Made by a program: the position numbers and the translations under genes. From Phaseolus vulgaris (Eukaryota > Streptophyta > Magnoliopsida > Fabales > Fabaceae), in the NCBI RefSeq assembly GCF_000499845.2, contig NC_023750.2:35211285-35275284 (forward strand): a stretch of 64,000 nt of DNA, in the 5' to 3' direction. Positions 32,428 to 43,576 of the stretch are shown piece after piece. The notes beneath the pieces were generated by a model. It saw only the letters and a list, made by a program, of their open reading frames with translations, did not search any database and was not told the origin of the DNA. Within the stretch, counting starts at the first letter, position 1. Every line of letters begins with the position of its first letter.

Positions 32428-35400
32428 ATGGATAGAAATTGGATGAATTATGTTCGTATAAGTGAGGTGTACGAAAGAGGAGTAGAGGAATTTATACAAT
32501 TTGCACAACGTAACGCGATTAATAATTGTCATGATGGAGCAAAGATCAGGTGTCCGTGCGTTAATTGTTTGAATGGAAGGATACTGGATGTTAATATAAT
32601 GAGGGAGCACCTGCTATGTGATGGGTTTCTTCGATCTTATACAACTTGGACATAACATGGTGAATTATTAAATTTACCACATGTTTCCGTAACTGAAGAA
32701 TACGTGGGGTCCACCATGGATGAAGTAGTACACGATGATGTAGACGATGATCGATTGGAAGACATGATTCGTGATGTAGGAGCTGAGTCTTTTGCAAAAG
32801 CGAATGGATATGAAAGTATGTCAAGCGATGCAGAGACTCCATTGTATCCTGGATCAACTAACTTCACACGGTTGTCGGCGGTGTTAAGATTGATGAATTT
32901 GAAGGCAATAAATGGATGGACTGATAAAAGCTTCACGGAATTGCTTCTGTTGTTGAAGGATATGCTTCCAGAGGGAAATACTCTACCTAATCGTAATTAT
33001 GAGGCCAAAAAGATTCTTTGTCCAATGGGTATGGAGTATAAAAAGATACATGCATGTCTTAATGATTGTATATTATACCGAAAAGACTTTGAATTGTTGA
33101 AAAGTTGTCCGAGGTGTGGGTTATCACGTTATAAGTTGAAACAAAAAGATGATGATACTATTGAAGATATAGAAAAGCATGGACCCCCAATGAAGGTTAT
33201 GTGGTATCTTCCCCGTCATTCCAAGGATGAAGCGTTTGTTTGCAAACCCAAACGATGCTAAGAATCTTAGATGGCATGTAGATGAGAGGAAATGTCATGG
33301 CATGTACCGACATCCAACTGATTCTATTCAGTGGAAGAAATTTGATGATGAGTTTCCAGAGTTTGGTAAAGAATCAAGAAATATCCGATTTGGTTTAGCT
33401 ACAGATGGAATGAACCCGTTTGGTAATATGAGTACAAATCACAGTTCATGGCCTGTTTTACTAGTTATTTACAACTTACCTCCTGGATTGTGCATGAAGC
33501 GAAAATACATGATGTTGTCTATGATGATATCCGGTCCGAAACAGCCAGGGAATGATATTGATGTATATCTAAGTCCTCTAATTGAAGATTTGAAGTTAAT
33601 GTGGGACCACGGTGTTGAAGTATTTGACGGATTTGCTAATGAAACTTTCAAGCTTCATGCCATGTTATTTTGCACCATCAATGACTTTCCGGCATATGGT
33701 AACTTATCAGGTTATAGTGTTAAGGGTCATAAAGCATGTCCAATATGCGAAGAAGACACTACTTCTCAACAATTGAAACATGGAAGGAAAACAGTATATC
33801 TTCGGCATCAGAGGTTTCTTAGAAGTCATCATCCTTACCAGAAGTTGAAAAAAGCCTTTAATGGACACCAAGAGGGTAATGGTCCACCAACTCCATTAAC
33901 CGGCGTTGAGGTTTACGAAAAGGTAAATAACATAGACCACACCTTCGGTAAGTAAAAAAAAAGTCATATGTGACAAAAATTTGGAAGAAGAAATCAATCT
34001 TCTTTGATCTTCCGTACTAGTCGAGGTTAGAAGTCAGACATTGTATAGATGTAATGCATGTTGAGAAGAATGTGTGTGATAGCTTAATTGGTACACTTCT
34101 TAACATTAACGGGAAGACGAAGGATGGTCTAAATGCTCGTTTAGATTTGATTGAGATGAACATACGCGACGAGTTGGCACCCATAGAAATGGGTAAGCGT
34201 ACATATTTGCCCCCAGCCTGTTACACAATGTCAAAAGATGAAAAAATTAGTTTTTGTCAATGTCTAAAGGGTGTGAAAGTGCCACAAGGACATTCCTCAA
34301 ATGTAAAGAGCCTAGTGTCAATGCAAGATTTGAAGTTAATTGGGTTGAAGTCTTATGATTGTCACATCTTGATGCAACAGTTGTTGCCGGTAGCTATCCG
34401 TGGGATCTTACCAAAAAATGTTAGACATACCATAACCCGTTTGTGCTCATTCTTCTCTTCCATTTGTTGTAAAGTCATTGATCCATCAAAACTAGATAAA
34501 CTTCAAAATGAAATTGTTGTTATCTTGTGTGAATTGGAGATGTTTTTTCATCCGTCTTTTTTTGACATCATGGTTCATCTAGTGGTGCATTAGGTAAGAG
34601 AGGTTAGATTGTGCGGACCAGTGTACTTAAGATGGATGTATCCTGTTGAGCGGTATATGAAAATTTTGAAAGGTTATGTGAAAAATCATTATCGTCCAGA
34701 GGCTTCAATGATTGAAAGGTACATAACTGAAGAAAGTATTGAATTTTGTTCAGAGTACATGACAAAAACAAATCAAATAGGTGTTCCAGCTAATTCATGG
34801 CACCACAGGCGTTCTACAAGTAAATGTTTACGTGGTGTGAATATTGTAAGCAAATCTCGATCAGAAGTCTTGCAAGCACATTTGTACATATTGAATAACA
34901 CAGATGAAGTTATACCTTACATAGAAGCTCATAAAGCCATAGTGAAGGCAAATAACCCAAGACAAGCAGAGAAATGGGTCTTGATGGAACATAATAGAAC
35001 TTTCATGCCTTGGTTTAAAGACGAGGTGTTCAAGGATTCAACGACATCAGAGACCTTGACCTGGTTGGCTGCTGGATTGAAGTTTGACGTCATCTCATGT
35101 ACAGCGTACGAAGTGAATAATTGTATATTTTACACGAAGTCCATGGATGAAAAGAGTACAGTTCAAAATTTTGGTGTTACTCTTGAAGTCGAGTCAATGC
35201 AGTTTTCGACTTCGAAAGATACAAATCCAGTACTTGGATCAATGGCATACAATGGGTTTATAGAAGAGATATGGGAGGTTGACTACACTAGGTTTTCCGT
35301 TCCAGTTTTCAAGTGTAAATGGGTTGACAATAAAAGTTGGGTTAAAATTGATGATTCAGGATTCACACTAGTGGACTTTCGAAAGATAGGGTATCGAGAT

Positions 35401-35628
35401 GAGTCATTTATAATGGTTCAACAAGCATCTCAAGTTTTCTACGTGAAAGATCCTACATCAGAACATTGGTATGTCGTTTTACATGGGAAAAAACAAGGGG
35501 AGGCCATAGATGATATTGAAAATGGTGACCCCCGTTCATTCACACCAATGATAATTAATAAAGATGACGATGTACTTGATGATGTACATGCAACCCGTAA
35601 AGACCACAGTGAAGGAATTTACATATGA
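32428..35628 (+). pseudogene. TNP2-type CACTA transposase (broken)
   Basis: Start ATG 32428 opens the transposase-associated domain (WMNYVRISEVYERGVEEF...IRCPCVNC). The TNP2 core follows at 32800-33950 (TNFTRLSAVLRLMNLKAINGW; then FANPNDAKNLRWHVDERK and NPFGNMSTNHSSWPV). The DUF4218-type region spans 34054-34760 (MHVEKNVCDSLIGTLLNINGKT...YPVERYMKILKGYVKNHYRPE). A DUF4216-like segment ends it (35210-35340). Breaks include an in-frame TAA at about 32653, a frameshift near 33230, a stop at 33953 with a frame change before 34054, and a stop at 34591. The protein would cut and join element ends as a DDE transposase, but this copy cannot make it intact. Confidence 0.85.
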
Positions 35629-35752
35629 ACTTTCAACCCACATGCAACCTGTAAATAAGCATTTAGATTTAGAATTTTATGTATTATTTTTATAAGATTT
35701 TAATTCGATGCAGATTAACTAATGTTTGTTACCTAATTTTTTTAACAGAGAC

Positions 35753-38537
35753 ATGGATGACGATCAGACCCCACTCAGACCTCGATCCGGACGAGGCAAC
35801 AGAGGACCTACTAAATTGAAGCGTCTCGCATTGAGATGTGCTGCTGGTGAGAAGACACGTGTTGACATTGACGTCAACACTGGAGTGGCTTTTGGTCCTA
35901 AAGCAGATGAGTTTATGAGCTATCTTGGAGTTGTTTCTCGTGAGAGGCTCTCCATTCTGATTAATTCACGGGATGAGGTGTCAAAGGTCGATCGGAACAT
36001 GATCTGGGAGGATGTTTTGGTAAGCTTTACATTTTGATATAATGCTTTTTAATATTCATTGATTAATTTTAATTTGCTTATGTTATTTTGCAGGCAAACT
36101 TTGAAATTCCTAATGTGGAACCGCTTCAATCAAAGATTATATCCAATATCGGACTTAAATTTCGTACCTTTAAGTCAAGACTGACTTCGAGATACATTTT
36201 TGGCGACCTTAAAGACGAAAATCCATGTTTAAAGTACAAATATATTGATGAAGATGTTAGAATATATGGCTTTAAACTAGAGGGGGGTAAATGGTTTAAA
36301 GAGGATTTTCGCAAACTTTTAAGTCAAGAATGAAATTACTTCAAGAAACAATTGATAAGGAATCCAGTTTGCCAAATCAACAAGCAAAAACAACAACACC
36401 AGAAAAACAATCGGTTGTTTCGCAGAAACAATCGGTTGTTTATACCAGTAAACAAATATCAAAACTGAATTTAAAGAGATTAATGATAGAGAGAATTCAC
36501 ACAGATGTTTATACTGGTTCACTATAAATCCAGAGCTACATCCAGTCTTCTCAGAAACCACTGAGGAATTCCACTAAGCAATCACACCTAGATCACTTAC
36601 AACACAACCAAGAAAGTGACCTTGATCCCCTCAAGACACACATTTCTCTTGGCCAACACACCAACACTAAGAATGCTGATCTTGATCCCCTCAAGAACAC
36701 ACAACACTTCTCAGCAAACACACAAACAACTTGTTTTACAGAATACAAGGATTACACTTGTTATAGAAGAAAATCTGAAATCAATACAAGCAGAAATCCT
36801 ATCTCACACTCTTTGATCAATCTCAATCTCTAAGCAATCTCAACTCTTTTGAAAAACTCAAAAACTTGTATTCAAAATCTTATTACTCAAATCTGTTTTT
36901 CTGAATATATTCAAAGATATTGTTTGTTATCAAATCTTCACAAACTTATTCATTGCTTTTAATGATTGGTCAAAGCATTTAAAGACTGGAGCGTAAACAG
37001 TTAAAGCATTTAAAGCTCAGTCAAAGCTAAAACAGTTTTTCTGTTATGGTACCAAAATAAACAATCGGTTGTTTCCTCGAATCAATCGGTTGTTTTGGTT
37101 TTAACAGCTCAACCATTTGAAAAATAGTTTTCAACCTTTTCTCAAAACATCTAAGTACAAAACAATCGGTTGTTTCGACAAAACAATCAGTTGTTTTTCA
37201 CTTAGTTTGAAAAAAAAACTTTTTCTTTTAAAAGATTGAGAATGGTTATGCTTTGGATTCAATCTAGAGTGGGTTACAAAACTCAAACTATCCCAGATCC
37301 TAACTAAGACAACTCAGCAACAACAAGCACAACCAAGCCTTCAACATCCTTCAAAGGGTTTGGATTCTTCAAAGCTTGAACACCACTTGGTTCAACAGTA
37401 GAGACATGACGTCTTTTTAAAGAAAGTCGTCAAAATGATGATTGGATGGTAAGTGAAGTAACTTAACTTTTTTTGTTTATATAACATTAATAAGTTTATC
37501 TTATTTACTTCACTTTTTTATTTCAATTATGACAGGATCGTCGGAAGAAAGCTCAAGAGATAGCTTTGAAGAATGTTACCCCGCACGTTATGTCTCGTTC
37601 GGGGTATCGAAAACTTGAGCAAGCACTGATGGTGGAAAAGGAGAAATCTAAATAAGGGACATTGTCTGAGAATGTGGAAACAGAGGTCACTTCTCCTCCA
37701 TCACCACCTTTTCGCCATGTAAAATGGAAGAGGGCCCGAATTAAAAAGTCGGGTACACCAAGTTCTGAGCAATCCGGGGTTATCATCGAAAAAATTGTAA
37801 GCTATTTTTGTTATTTTCATTTATTTTAAAGCATTAATTATATTAATGCTTTAAAATATGATTTTTTTTCTACTCTTGCAGGAATCCTTGGAATCTGACG
37901 GTAAATTTGTTGCTGAAGGTCATCACGATATCCTGGTTGAAGCAATTGGCAACCTGAGCACTGTGGTCGTGTTCGTGCAGCTGGACAAGGGGTTGGAATT
38001 AAACTATATTTTGGAGTTTCAAAACGATAATCATCCTCCTCCTCCAAAGAGAACGAAACTCAATTGAAGACTAAGATACGTGAAGAATTAATGGAGGAGA
38101 TGAGAAAGGAGACTGATTTGATGCAGCTAGAGATGAAAAAGGAGAATGATCGAATGCGACAAGAGTTTCTATCACAACAACTTTGTGCTGAGCTGATTGA
38201 ACCCCTTGTTAGTCCCACTCCCAAGAGCACAAAGGGGAGTTGTGCGGCTCCTCCAACATCAGGGGATGATATCAATGGGCAGACGAAGGATTGTGAGCTA
38301 CTGGTAGTGGGCGACAAACTTCCTCAGGTGGTGGCCCTTGGAAAAGTCTATCAAGACGCCACCACATTACATAACGTTCCTCTCTCACCTGATATGGCGA
38401 AGGTAACAGTTGAAAAAGTAGGATTTTCTTATGCTCGTGTTCCACTACCTTCAGATGAGGTAACCACTGTGGCTGATGCATTTCAGACATTCGTTGCCTG
38501 GGCCAGAGACCTCATTCGATTTATGCCCGAACCTCGT
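35753..38537 (+). pseudogene. CACTA second gene, plant transposase (Ptta/En/Spm) part
   Basis: The start is ATG 35753, just after an acceptor-like TTTTTTAACAG. Exons: 35753-36019, 36094 to the LTR A insertion at 36255, then 37398-37448, 37536-37796 and 37882-38537, with standard GT-AG borders. The protein contains the plant transposase domain (FGPKADEFMSYLGVVSRERLSI; KAQEIALKNVTPHVMSRSGY) and a charged coiled-coil-like stretch (38070-38190). Solo LTR A lies inside the second exon and is flanked by GAAGA/GTAGA. After it, a TGA at 37407-37409, a TAA near 37655 and a frame change around 37950 show decay. Its role is inferred from the family: the second, DNA-binding or regulatory CACTA protein. 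Confidence 0.75.
36255..37397 (-). mobile_element. solo LTR A, copy 2, inside a CACTA exon
   Basis: Reads TGTTGAACCAAGTGG (37397) to ATTCTAACA (36255) on the minus strand, about 1.14 kb. It is flanked by GAAGA (36250-36254) and GTAGA (37398-37402), a 5-bp duplication with one mismatch. It aligns along its length with the copy at 11715-12828 and has the same six near-palindromes in three pairs. It splits the exon of the second CACTA gene, so it arrived after the CACTA element. Confidence 0.88.
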
Positions 38538-38622
38538 GTAATAATTTCATTTCATTATATTATTATTTTATTTATATTTATATATTACATATAATTTAAT
38601 ACAAATGTTCTTTATCTTGTAG

Positions 38623-39599
38623 AAACCTTTTCGGGCACCAAGTCCGGAGAAGAAGCGTGAGGTTCCAATTGACAATCATATAGCTTCGTTAGGTCTCATT
38701 GCTAGTCAGATTGGTAATGAACCTTTTCCAGTTCCGTGGGATGATACATTTTTTCAAATAAACATTGAACTGCCACTGATGATGTACAACACAGATTTAT
38801 TATAATTTATATCTGGGAATCAGGAGCTCAATATAAGTATAATTCAATTTTTTATGATGTAAGTATCTTTACCTATTATTCAATTTACTTTATGTTAAAT
38901 TATTATTGATTATGCTTTAACTAAAAACTTGTAGGTTTTTCCATAGAGTTTGTATCACTGAGGGGAAGGAAAATATGTATGGATTCTTAGATCCTGCATA
39001 TACTAATCCCGTTGGACCAAGGTCATTTGAGACTCAAGCATACATCACTAACACCCTGGAAAAAGAGGGAAAACAAATTTATTTATGCCCTTACATTAAT
39101 GAGTAAGTTTAATTATATGTCATCAATTATTACTATTTCATATTTTAAATATTTACTAACTCTTTTCATGGATTATATAGGCATCATTGGCAGTTACTTG
39201 TCTTATCAATGGTTGATAAGACTGCTGTGTGGTTTTGTTCCCTACACAAGAAGATTCCCACAAAATTTAAGGATATCATGGATACGTAAATACAATATAA
39301 ACTTAACTTTGTATGTTACTAATTAACCATCTATGAACGAAGTTTTTTGTATTAACCAGTTCATGGCATGGATATTACATCCCAAAAGGTCGATCCAATT
39401 CAAATAATATGAACTACATAAGAATAAAGGTTTGTAATTTTTTTCTTTCTCTATTATCATTGTTTATCAATATACTAACATATTACTTTTTATTGAATTA
39501 TAGTGTAATAAACAACCAGGAAGCTATGAGTGTGGCTATTACATTATGCAATGGATGATTACCATTATAAGACTAGGTGTTAAAACTGGTTGGAAAGAG
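38623..39599 (+). pseudogene. CACTA Ulp1-like cysteine protease domain exons
   Basis: The exons run 38623 onward, about 38936-39101, 39181-39285, 39361-39429 and 39504-39599, with GT-AG borders. They encode a C48/Ulp1-like peptidase: PVPWDDTFF, then GFLDPAYTNP, the catalytic His region HHWQLLVLS with a following Asp, and the catalytic Cys region QPGSYECGYYIMQWM. Plant CACTA and Mutator elements often carry such SUMO-protease-like domains. It is probably the C-terminal part of the gene that begins at 35753. A TAA at about 38803 breaks the first exon. The end is lost at the LTR A fragment. Confidence 0.75.
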
Positions 39600-39694
39600 G
39601 TAATAACATGATATGTTAAATCATTTATATAATTCTTGAACATATATATATATATATATATATATCTAAAAACTAATTTATGTCAATTATATTT

Positions 39695-40088
39695 TGTTGA
39701 ACCAAGTGGTGTTCAAGCTTTGAAGAATCCAAACCCTTTGAAGGATGTTGAAGCCTTGGTTGTGCTTGCTGTTGTTGTGCTGTTTTAGTTTAGTTCTGGG
39801 GTAGTTTGAGTGTTGTAATCCACCCCTTGATTAAATCTAAAGCATAGGCATTCTCAATCTTTGTGAAAGTAAAATGTTTTTCAAACAAGTTAAAACAACC
39901 GATTGTTTTTCCGAAACAACCGATTGTTTATACTTAGATGTTTTGAAAAAAGATTGAAAACTATTTTTCAAATTGTTGAGCTGTTAAAACCAAAACAACC
40001 GATTGATTCGAGGAAACAACCGATTGTTTGTTTTGGGACCATAACAGAAAAACTGTTTTATATTTGACTGAGCTTTAAATGTTTTAAC
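39695..40088 (+). mobile_element. LTR A, copy 3, 5' fragment
   Basis: It starts TGTTGAACCAAGTGG at 39695 in plus orientation and matches the reverse complement of the other two copies through four near-palindromes of the AAACAACCGATTGTTT type and the TTGACTGAGCTTTAAATG segment. It stops abruptly at 40088, where the Sirevirus LTR begins. The remaining 700 bp or so is not found after the array at 59261. Confidence 0.88.
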
Positions 40089-40282
40089 TGTTGAAGCTGG
40101 AGGAAGCTACTTCCCTACCAAGACTTGATGTGTGTTTGATGAAGAAAATGGCTTGAGTGCTTTGAAGATTGTAATAGGTTTTTAGATTCATTTGTAATTA
40201 GGCTTGTAAGTGTGTATGATTGCCGTTTGCTGTGTAACCTATCCTAGATGCCTAACCAAGTCTAGATCAAGCACATGATGTG

Positions 40283-40515
40283 GTTAAATGGTTTTTGAAA
40301 AGCTTTTGAAATGTTTTTAACAGTTTTAAAACAGTACACAAATAAATCTGTTTTATGGAGAAAGAATCTGTTTATTTCTTCTCTGTTAAAAAGGCTTTCG
40401 TTAAATGGTTTTTGAAAAGCTTTTTAAAATGGTTTTAACAGTTTTAAAACAGTACACAAATAAATCTGTTTTATGGAGAAAGAATCTGTTTATTTCTTCT
40501 CTGTTAAAAGGCTTT
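40283..40515 (+). repeat. 117-bp tandem duplication inside LTR 1
   Basis: Two head-to-tail units start at 40283 and 40400, each beginning GTTAAATGGTTTTTGAAAAGC and differing at few bases. The same duplication occurs in LTRs 2 and 3, so it predates this array. It lies upstream of the TATA box, where duplicated enhancer-like segments are common in LTRs. Confidence 0.9.
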
Positions 40516-40810
40516 TCTAAATTTCTATTGAGACACCAAGGGAATGCTCAGTTCGTTATTTCAGTTAAGATGAGCTGGCTTGTGTGTTATACTTTAATCT
40601 GTTTTACTGTGAAAGAACATGTTTATTCTTTGGTGTGCTGAAAGGTTTTTCACAAGTTAGTTAGGGCTCCAAAGGTACCACTCAGACAGTTATTTCTGTT
40701 AAGCTGAGTTGGCAGTATTCACAAAATAAATCTGTTATGTTCAAAACTGAATCTGTTGTTTTCTTAACTGCTTTTCAACTGTTTTTTGAAAAGAAGTTAA
40801 AAACTGTTTT

Positions 40811-40820
40811 CTATATAAAC
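40811..40820 (+). promoter_or_regulatory. TATA box of LTR 1
   Basis: CTATATAAAC is a good plant TATA box. Identical copies occur at the equivalent positions of LTRs 2 and 3 (about 49545 and 58278). Transcription of the element would start some 30 bp downstream. Confidence 0.65.
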
Positions 40821-41793
40821 AATGTCTCTCTCACATGAACGAGTGCTGAGGAATTACACTTTTGACAGAGATCAAACAATTTCCATGTGAGAAGAAGGAT
40901 TGAAAGAGTTTTTGAAAGGTTTCCAAAGAGATTTTCAAGTGTGTTTGTTCTAGGAAACCTTTGAATCTTGGTGAAGGTGCTGGTGCAGTTTCTGCAGCAA
41001 ATTGAACTACTGGTTTTGAGTTCTTGCATCTTCTTTTCAGGTGTAATCTTTCCTTTATTCTGTTTTGTAAAGGTGTATGTGTTAGTCACTCCTTGATAGG
41101 GTTTCTTGGAGTGCAAGGTGTGCTGAAATAGGGTTTTTCAGCATTGTGTGTGGTGTTCTTGTAGTGTTCAAGAACTGCTGGTTTTGTAAGTGATTGGCAC
41201 TGTTTTTTAGTGAATTCCACCTTGGGGTAAGGTGAGACTGGATGTAGCTCTGTATGAGTGAACCAGTATAAAAACGTGTGTATCTTGCATTCTCATCCCT
41301 GCACTCTTTTCTGTTTTTGCTTAATTCTGTCAAGAACTAAATCTGTTCTTTTTAAATTGAATCTGTTAATTCTGGGTTAAGTGAAAACTGTTCTTCCTGT
41401 CTTGTTAAAGTTTTCTGATCATAAACAAGGTTGCTGCATATAATGGCTTAAGTGAATTGTGAACAAACTGACCATTCATTAAAACCTGTGAAAGGATCAT
41501 CTTTCTTGAAATCTTGTGTTGTGTAATTTTGGTTGATCTCTAAGCATAGCTATATCCTTTATCCTCACAATATTAAGCTGATCTGGTTCTGTTCTGATTC
41601 TCTGGTGATCACAATTTTACAGTGAACAAAATTCAAATTGTGCCAATACTGCTCTGAAAAATCAATCTGTTTCATATAAAAACAATCTGTTCTTTTTGCC
41701 TCTGGAATACTGAAAAATTGTGTGTTCTTGCGAAAATTTTATAAGCTCAATTCACCCCTCCCCTCTTGAACTTAGACACTAATAGACCCAACA

Positions 41794-41808
41794 ATTGGTA
41801 TCAAGAGC
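41794..41808 (+). promoter_or_regulatory. primer-binding site, unit 1
   Basis: ATTGGTATCAAGAGC begins directly after the LTR end. TGGTATCAAGAGC is complementary to the 3' end of initiator-methionine tRNA with one extra base, the standard Copia primer site. Unit 2 has the same site at 50528-50542. Confidence 0.85.
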
Positions 41809-41837
41809 TAGGGCTTGTATTTTGCTCAAGTGTGTGT

Positions 41838-43508
41838 ATGATGTCTGAGTTTAAAATGCCTTTTGCTGAAGGTGCATCTATTAATAGACCTCCTATGTTT
41901 GGTGGTGTTAACTATGCTTTCTGGAAAATCAGGATGAAGATCTTTATGGAATCTATTGACATGGGAATCTGGGATGCAGTGGTCAGTGGACCTTTTATAC
42001 CTATGCAGGTTGTCAAAGATGAAACAATAAAGAAGCCTTGGTCTGAATGGAGTGAAACTGAGAAGAAAAAGGCCCAGTATGATTCTTTAGCCAAGAATAT
42101 CATCACATCTGCACTGAATATGGATGAGTTCTTTAGAGTCTCTCAATGTAACTCAGCAAAGGAGATGTGGGATGTACTAGAGGTGACTCATGAAGGAACT
42201 GATGATGTGAAACGGGCAAGGAAGCACTCACTCATTCAGGAGTATGAGCTATTCAGAATGCAATCTGAAGAAAGTATTGCAGATGTGCAGAAACGATTTA
42301 CACACATTGTAAATCACCTCACTGGCCTTGGTAAAGTCTTTGACAAGGAAGAGCTTAACATAAAGGTACTAAAATGTCTTGATAGGAGCTGGCAGCCAAA
42401 GGTAACAGCAATCTCAGAATCCAGAGATTTATCCAAGATGTCCACTGCTGCACTTTTTGGAAAGCTGATAGAACATGAAATTGAGCTGAAAAGATTGAAA
42501 GAACAAGAAACAGTGGAAAAGAAGGCCAAAGGAATTGCTCTGAAAACTACCATAGAACATGATACAAGTGAGGAAGAAGGTGATCCAGAACATGATGAGA
42601 CCGTGAGTCTGCTCACCAGGAAATTCAGCAGATTTCTTAGAAAGAAAAACCGTGACAGAACTCAACAGAGAAAGAGGTATTCCAAACAACCTATTGATTC
42701 AAATTCTTCCAATTACACGTGTTTTGGATGTGGTAAACCAGGTCATATAAAAGCTGATTGTCCAAACAATCAAAGTAAAGAAAAATCAGCAAGCAAGAGA
42801 AGTGACAAAGGGAAAGGTAGAAGAGCATATATCTCATGGGAAGAAAATGATGTATCCTCATCTAGTGATTCTTCAACTGAAAGTGAAAAAGCAAATCTTT
42901 GCTTCATGGTGAATGATGAGGGATCCAACTCTGACTCAGTAAGTAATTTCTCCACTGATTCTGAAAACTATGATCAACTGCTATTAGCCTTTAAGGAAAC
43001 ACATGATGAAGCAAACAGGTTGGCTGTAATGTGCAACAGATTGAATAGAGTAAATAGGGTACTTGAACCAAAGGTTAAAACTCTTGAAGAAGAACTGCAC
43101 AAAGCTAAAACTGAATTAATTAGTCTTGAATTGACATGTTTGCATGCATCAATTAAAACTTGTGATAATTGCAAAAGGCTGGAAAAACAGGTTGAGTATT
43201 TGTTAAAAACACTTTCAAATTTCACTAAGGGAAGAGAAAATCTTGAAACATTATTAGGTTCACAGAATGCTGTTTTCAATAAAAATGGTTTGGGATATAA
43301 TCCTGGAATGAAAGGTAATGTGAAAAAGCTGTCAAGTTTCTTTGTTCCTTCCAAAACAGGTTTTTCCTCTTTTAGTAATTCAAAAACAATGCATACTGCA
43401 ACATGTTTTTATTGTATGAAATCTGGTCATGTATCTAGAACATGTAAGGCTAGGAAATATTTTGTTCCTAAAGGTTTAGCCAAATGGCTTCCTAAGGAAA
43501 GGTGTTAA
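41838..43508 (+). CDS. Sirevirus gag, unit 1
   Basis: A 556-residue open frame. The chosen start is the ATG-ATG pair at 41838/41841 because the frame upstream runs into the primer site and LTR. The N-terminal half is a typical Copia gag (FGGVNYAFWKIRMKIFME; AKEMWDVLEVTHEG). Two CCHC zinc knuckles bind RNA: the first starts at residue 295 (CFGCGKPGHIKADC) and the second at residue 523 (CFYCMKSGHVSRTC). Between them is an acidic, serine-rich and coiled-coil-like stretch. The product would package element RNA into virus-like particles. It ends at TAA 43506-43508, in the same frame as pol. Confidence 0.92.
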   Translation: MMSEFKMPFAEGASINRPPMFGGVNYAFWKIRMKIFMESIDMGIWDAVVSGPFIPMQVVKDETIKKPWSEWSETEKKKAQYDSLAKNIITSALNMDEFFRVSQCNSAKEMWDVLEVTHEGTDDVKRARKHSLIQEYELFRMQSEESIADVQKRFTHIVNHLTGLGKVFDKEELNIKVLKCLDRSWQPKVTAISESRDLSKMSTAALFGKLIEHEIELKRLKEQETVEKKAKGIALKTTIEHDTSEEEGDPEHDETVSLLTRKFSRFLRKKNRDRTQQRKRYSKQPIDSNSSNYTCFGCGKPGHIKADCPNNQSKEKSASKRSDKGKGRRAYISWEENDVSSSSDSSTESEKANLCFMVNDEGSNSDSVSNFSTDSENYDQLLLAFKETHDEANRLAVMCNRLNRVNRVLEPKVKTLEEELHKAKTELISLELTCLHASIKTCDNCKRLEKQVEYLLKTLSNFTKGRENLETLLGSQNAVFNKNGLGYNPGMKGNVKKLSSFFVPSKTGFSSFSNSKTMHTATCFYCMKSGHVSRTCKARKYFVPKGLAKWLPKERC

Positions 43509-43576
43509 TCATGCTGGACCCTAGACTAAAAGGGTACCATATGTGCTAAATCTGTTTTGTTGCAGAAAAACAGCAG
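43502..43576 (+). other. gag-pol junction with two stops and intron-like signals
   Basis: Gag and pol share one frame but are separated by TAA at 43506 and TAA at 43527. GGTGTTAAT at the gag end contains a possible donor (GT at 43502). TTTTGTTGCAG, then ACAG and CAG, offers acceptors ending at 43565, 43573 and 43576. The last two give 72 and 75 nt, multiples of three, removing both stops while keeping frame. Stop read-through is an alternative. Confidence 0.45.

Larger units (their letters stand above)
31521..39694 (+). mobile_element. CACTA (En/Spm) transposon, 3' end missing
   Basis: The left terminus is CACTAGTGCAAAAAG at 31521. It is followed by subterminal inverted repeats and then by the standard gene content of plant CACTA elements: a TNP2-type transposase and a second gene with plant transposase and Ulp1-like domains. 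Stops, frameshifts and a solo LTR A (36255-37397) disrupt the genes. No right terminus (inverse of CACTAGTGC) occurs before the LTR A fragment at 39695 or beyond the Sirevirus array, so the right end is lost. Confidence 0.85.
40089..41793 (+). repeat. LTR 1 of the Sirevirus array
   Basis: Begins TGTTGAAGCTGG and ends GACCCAACA. By eye it differs from LTR 2 at four positions (about 40223, 40610, 40800 and 40944). It contains a TATA box and a 117-bp internal tandem duplication. Confidence 0.95.

Noticed and set aside
40405..40641. Plus-strand 78-codon frame in the LTRs
   Set aside because: It spans the 117-bp duplication and the LTR promoter region, so it is likely chance.
40811..41333. Minus-strand frames within the Sirevirus LTR (repeated in each LTR)
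   Set aside because: They recur identically only because the LTR is repeated. No domain or start context supports translation.
41766..41837. N-terminal extension of gag into the LTR and primer site
   Set aside because: The upstream in-frame start would lie before the end of the 5' LTR. Reverse-transcription signals make this leader, not protein.
43502..43565. A 64-nt intron at the gag-pol junction
   Set aside because: The best-looking acceptor gives a length that is not a multiple of three and would put pol out of frame. Only the 72- and 75-nt options are kept as hypotheses.
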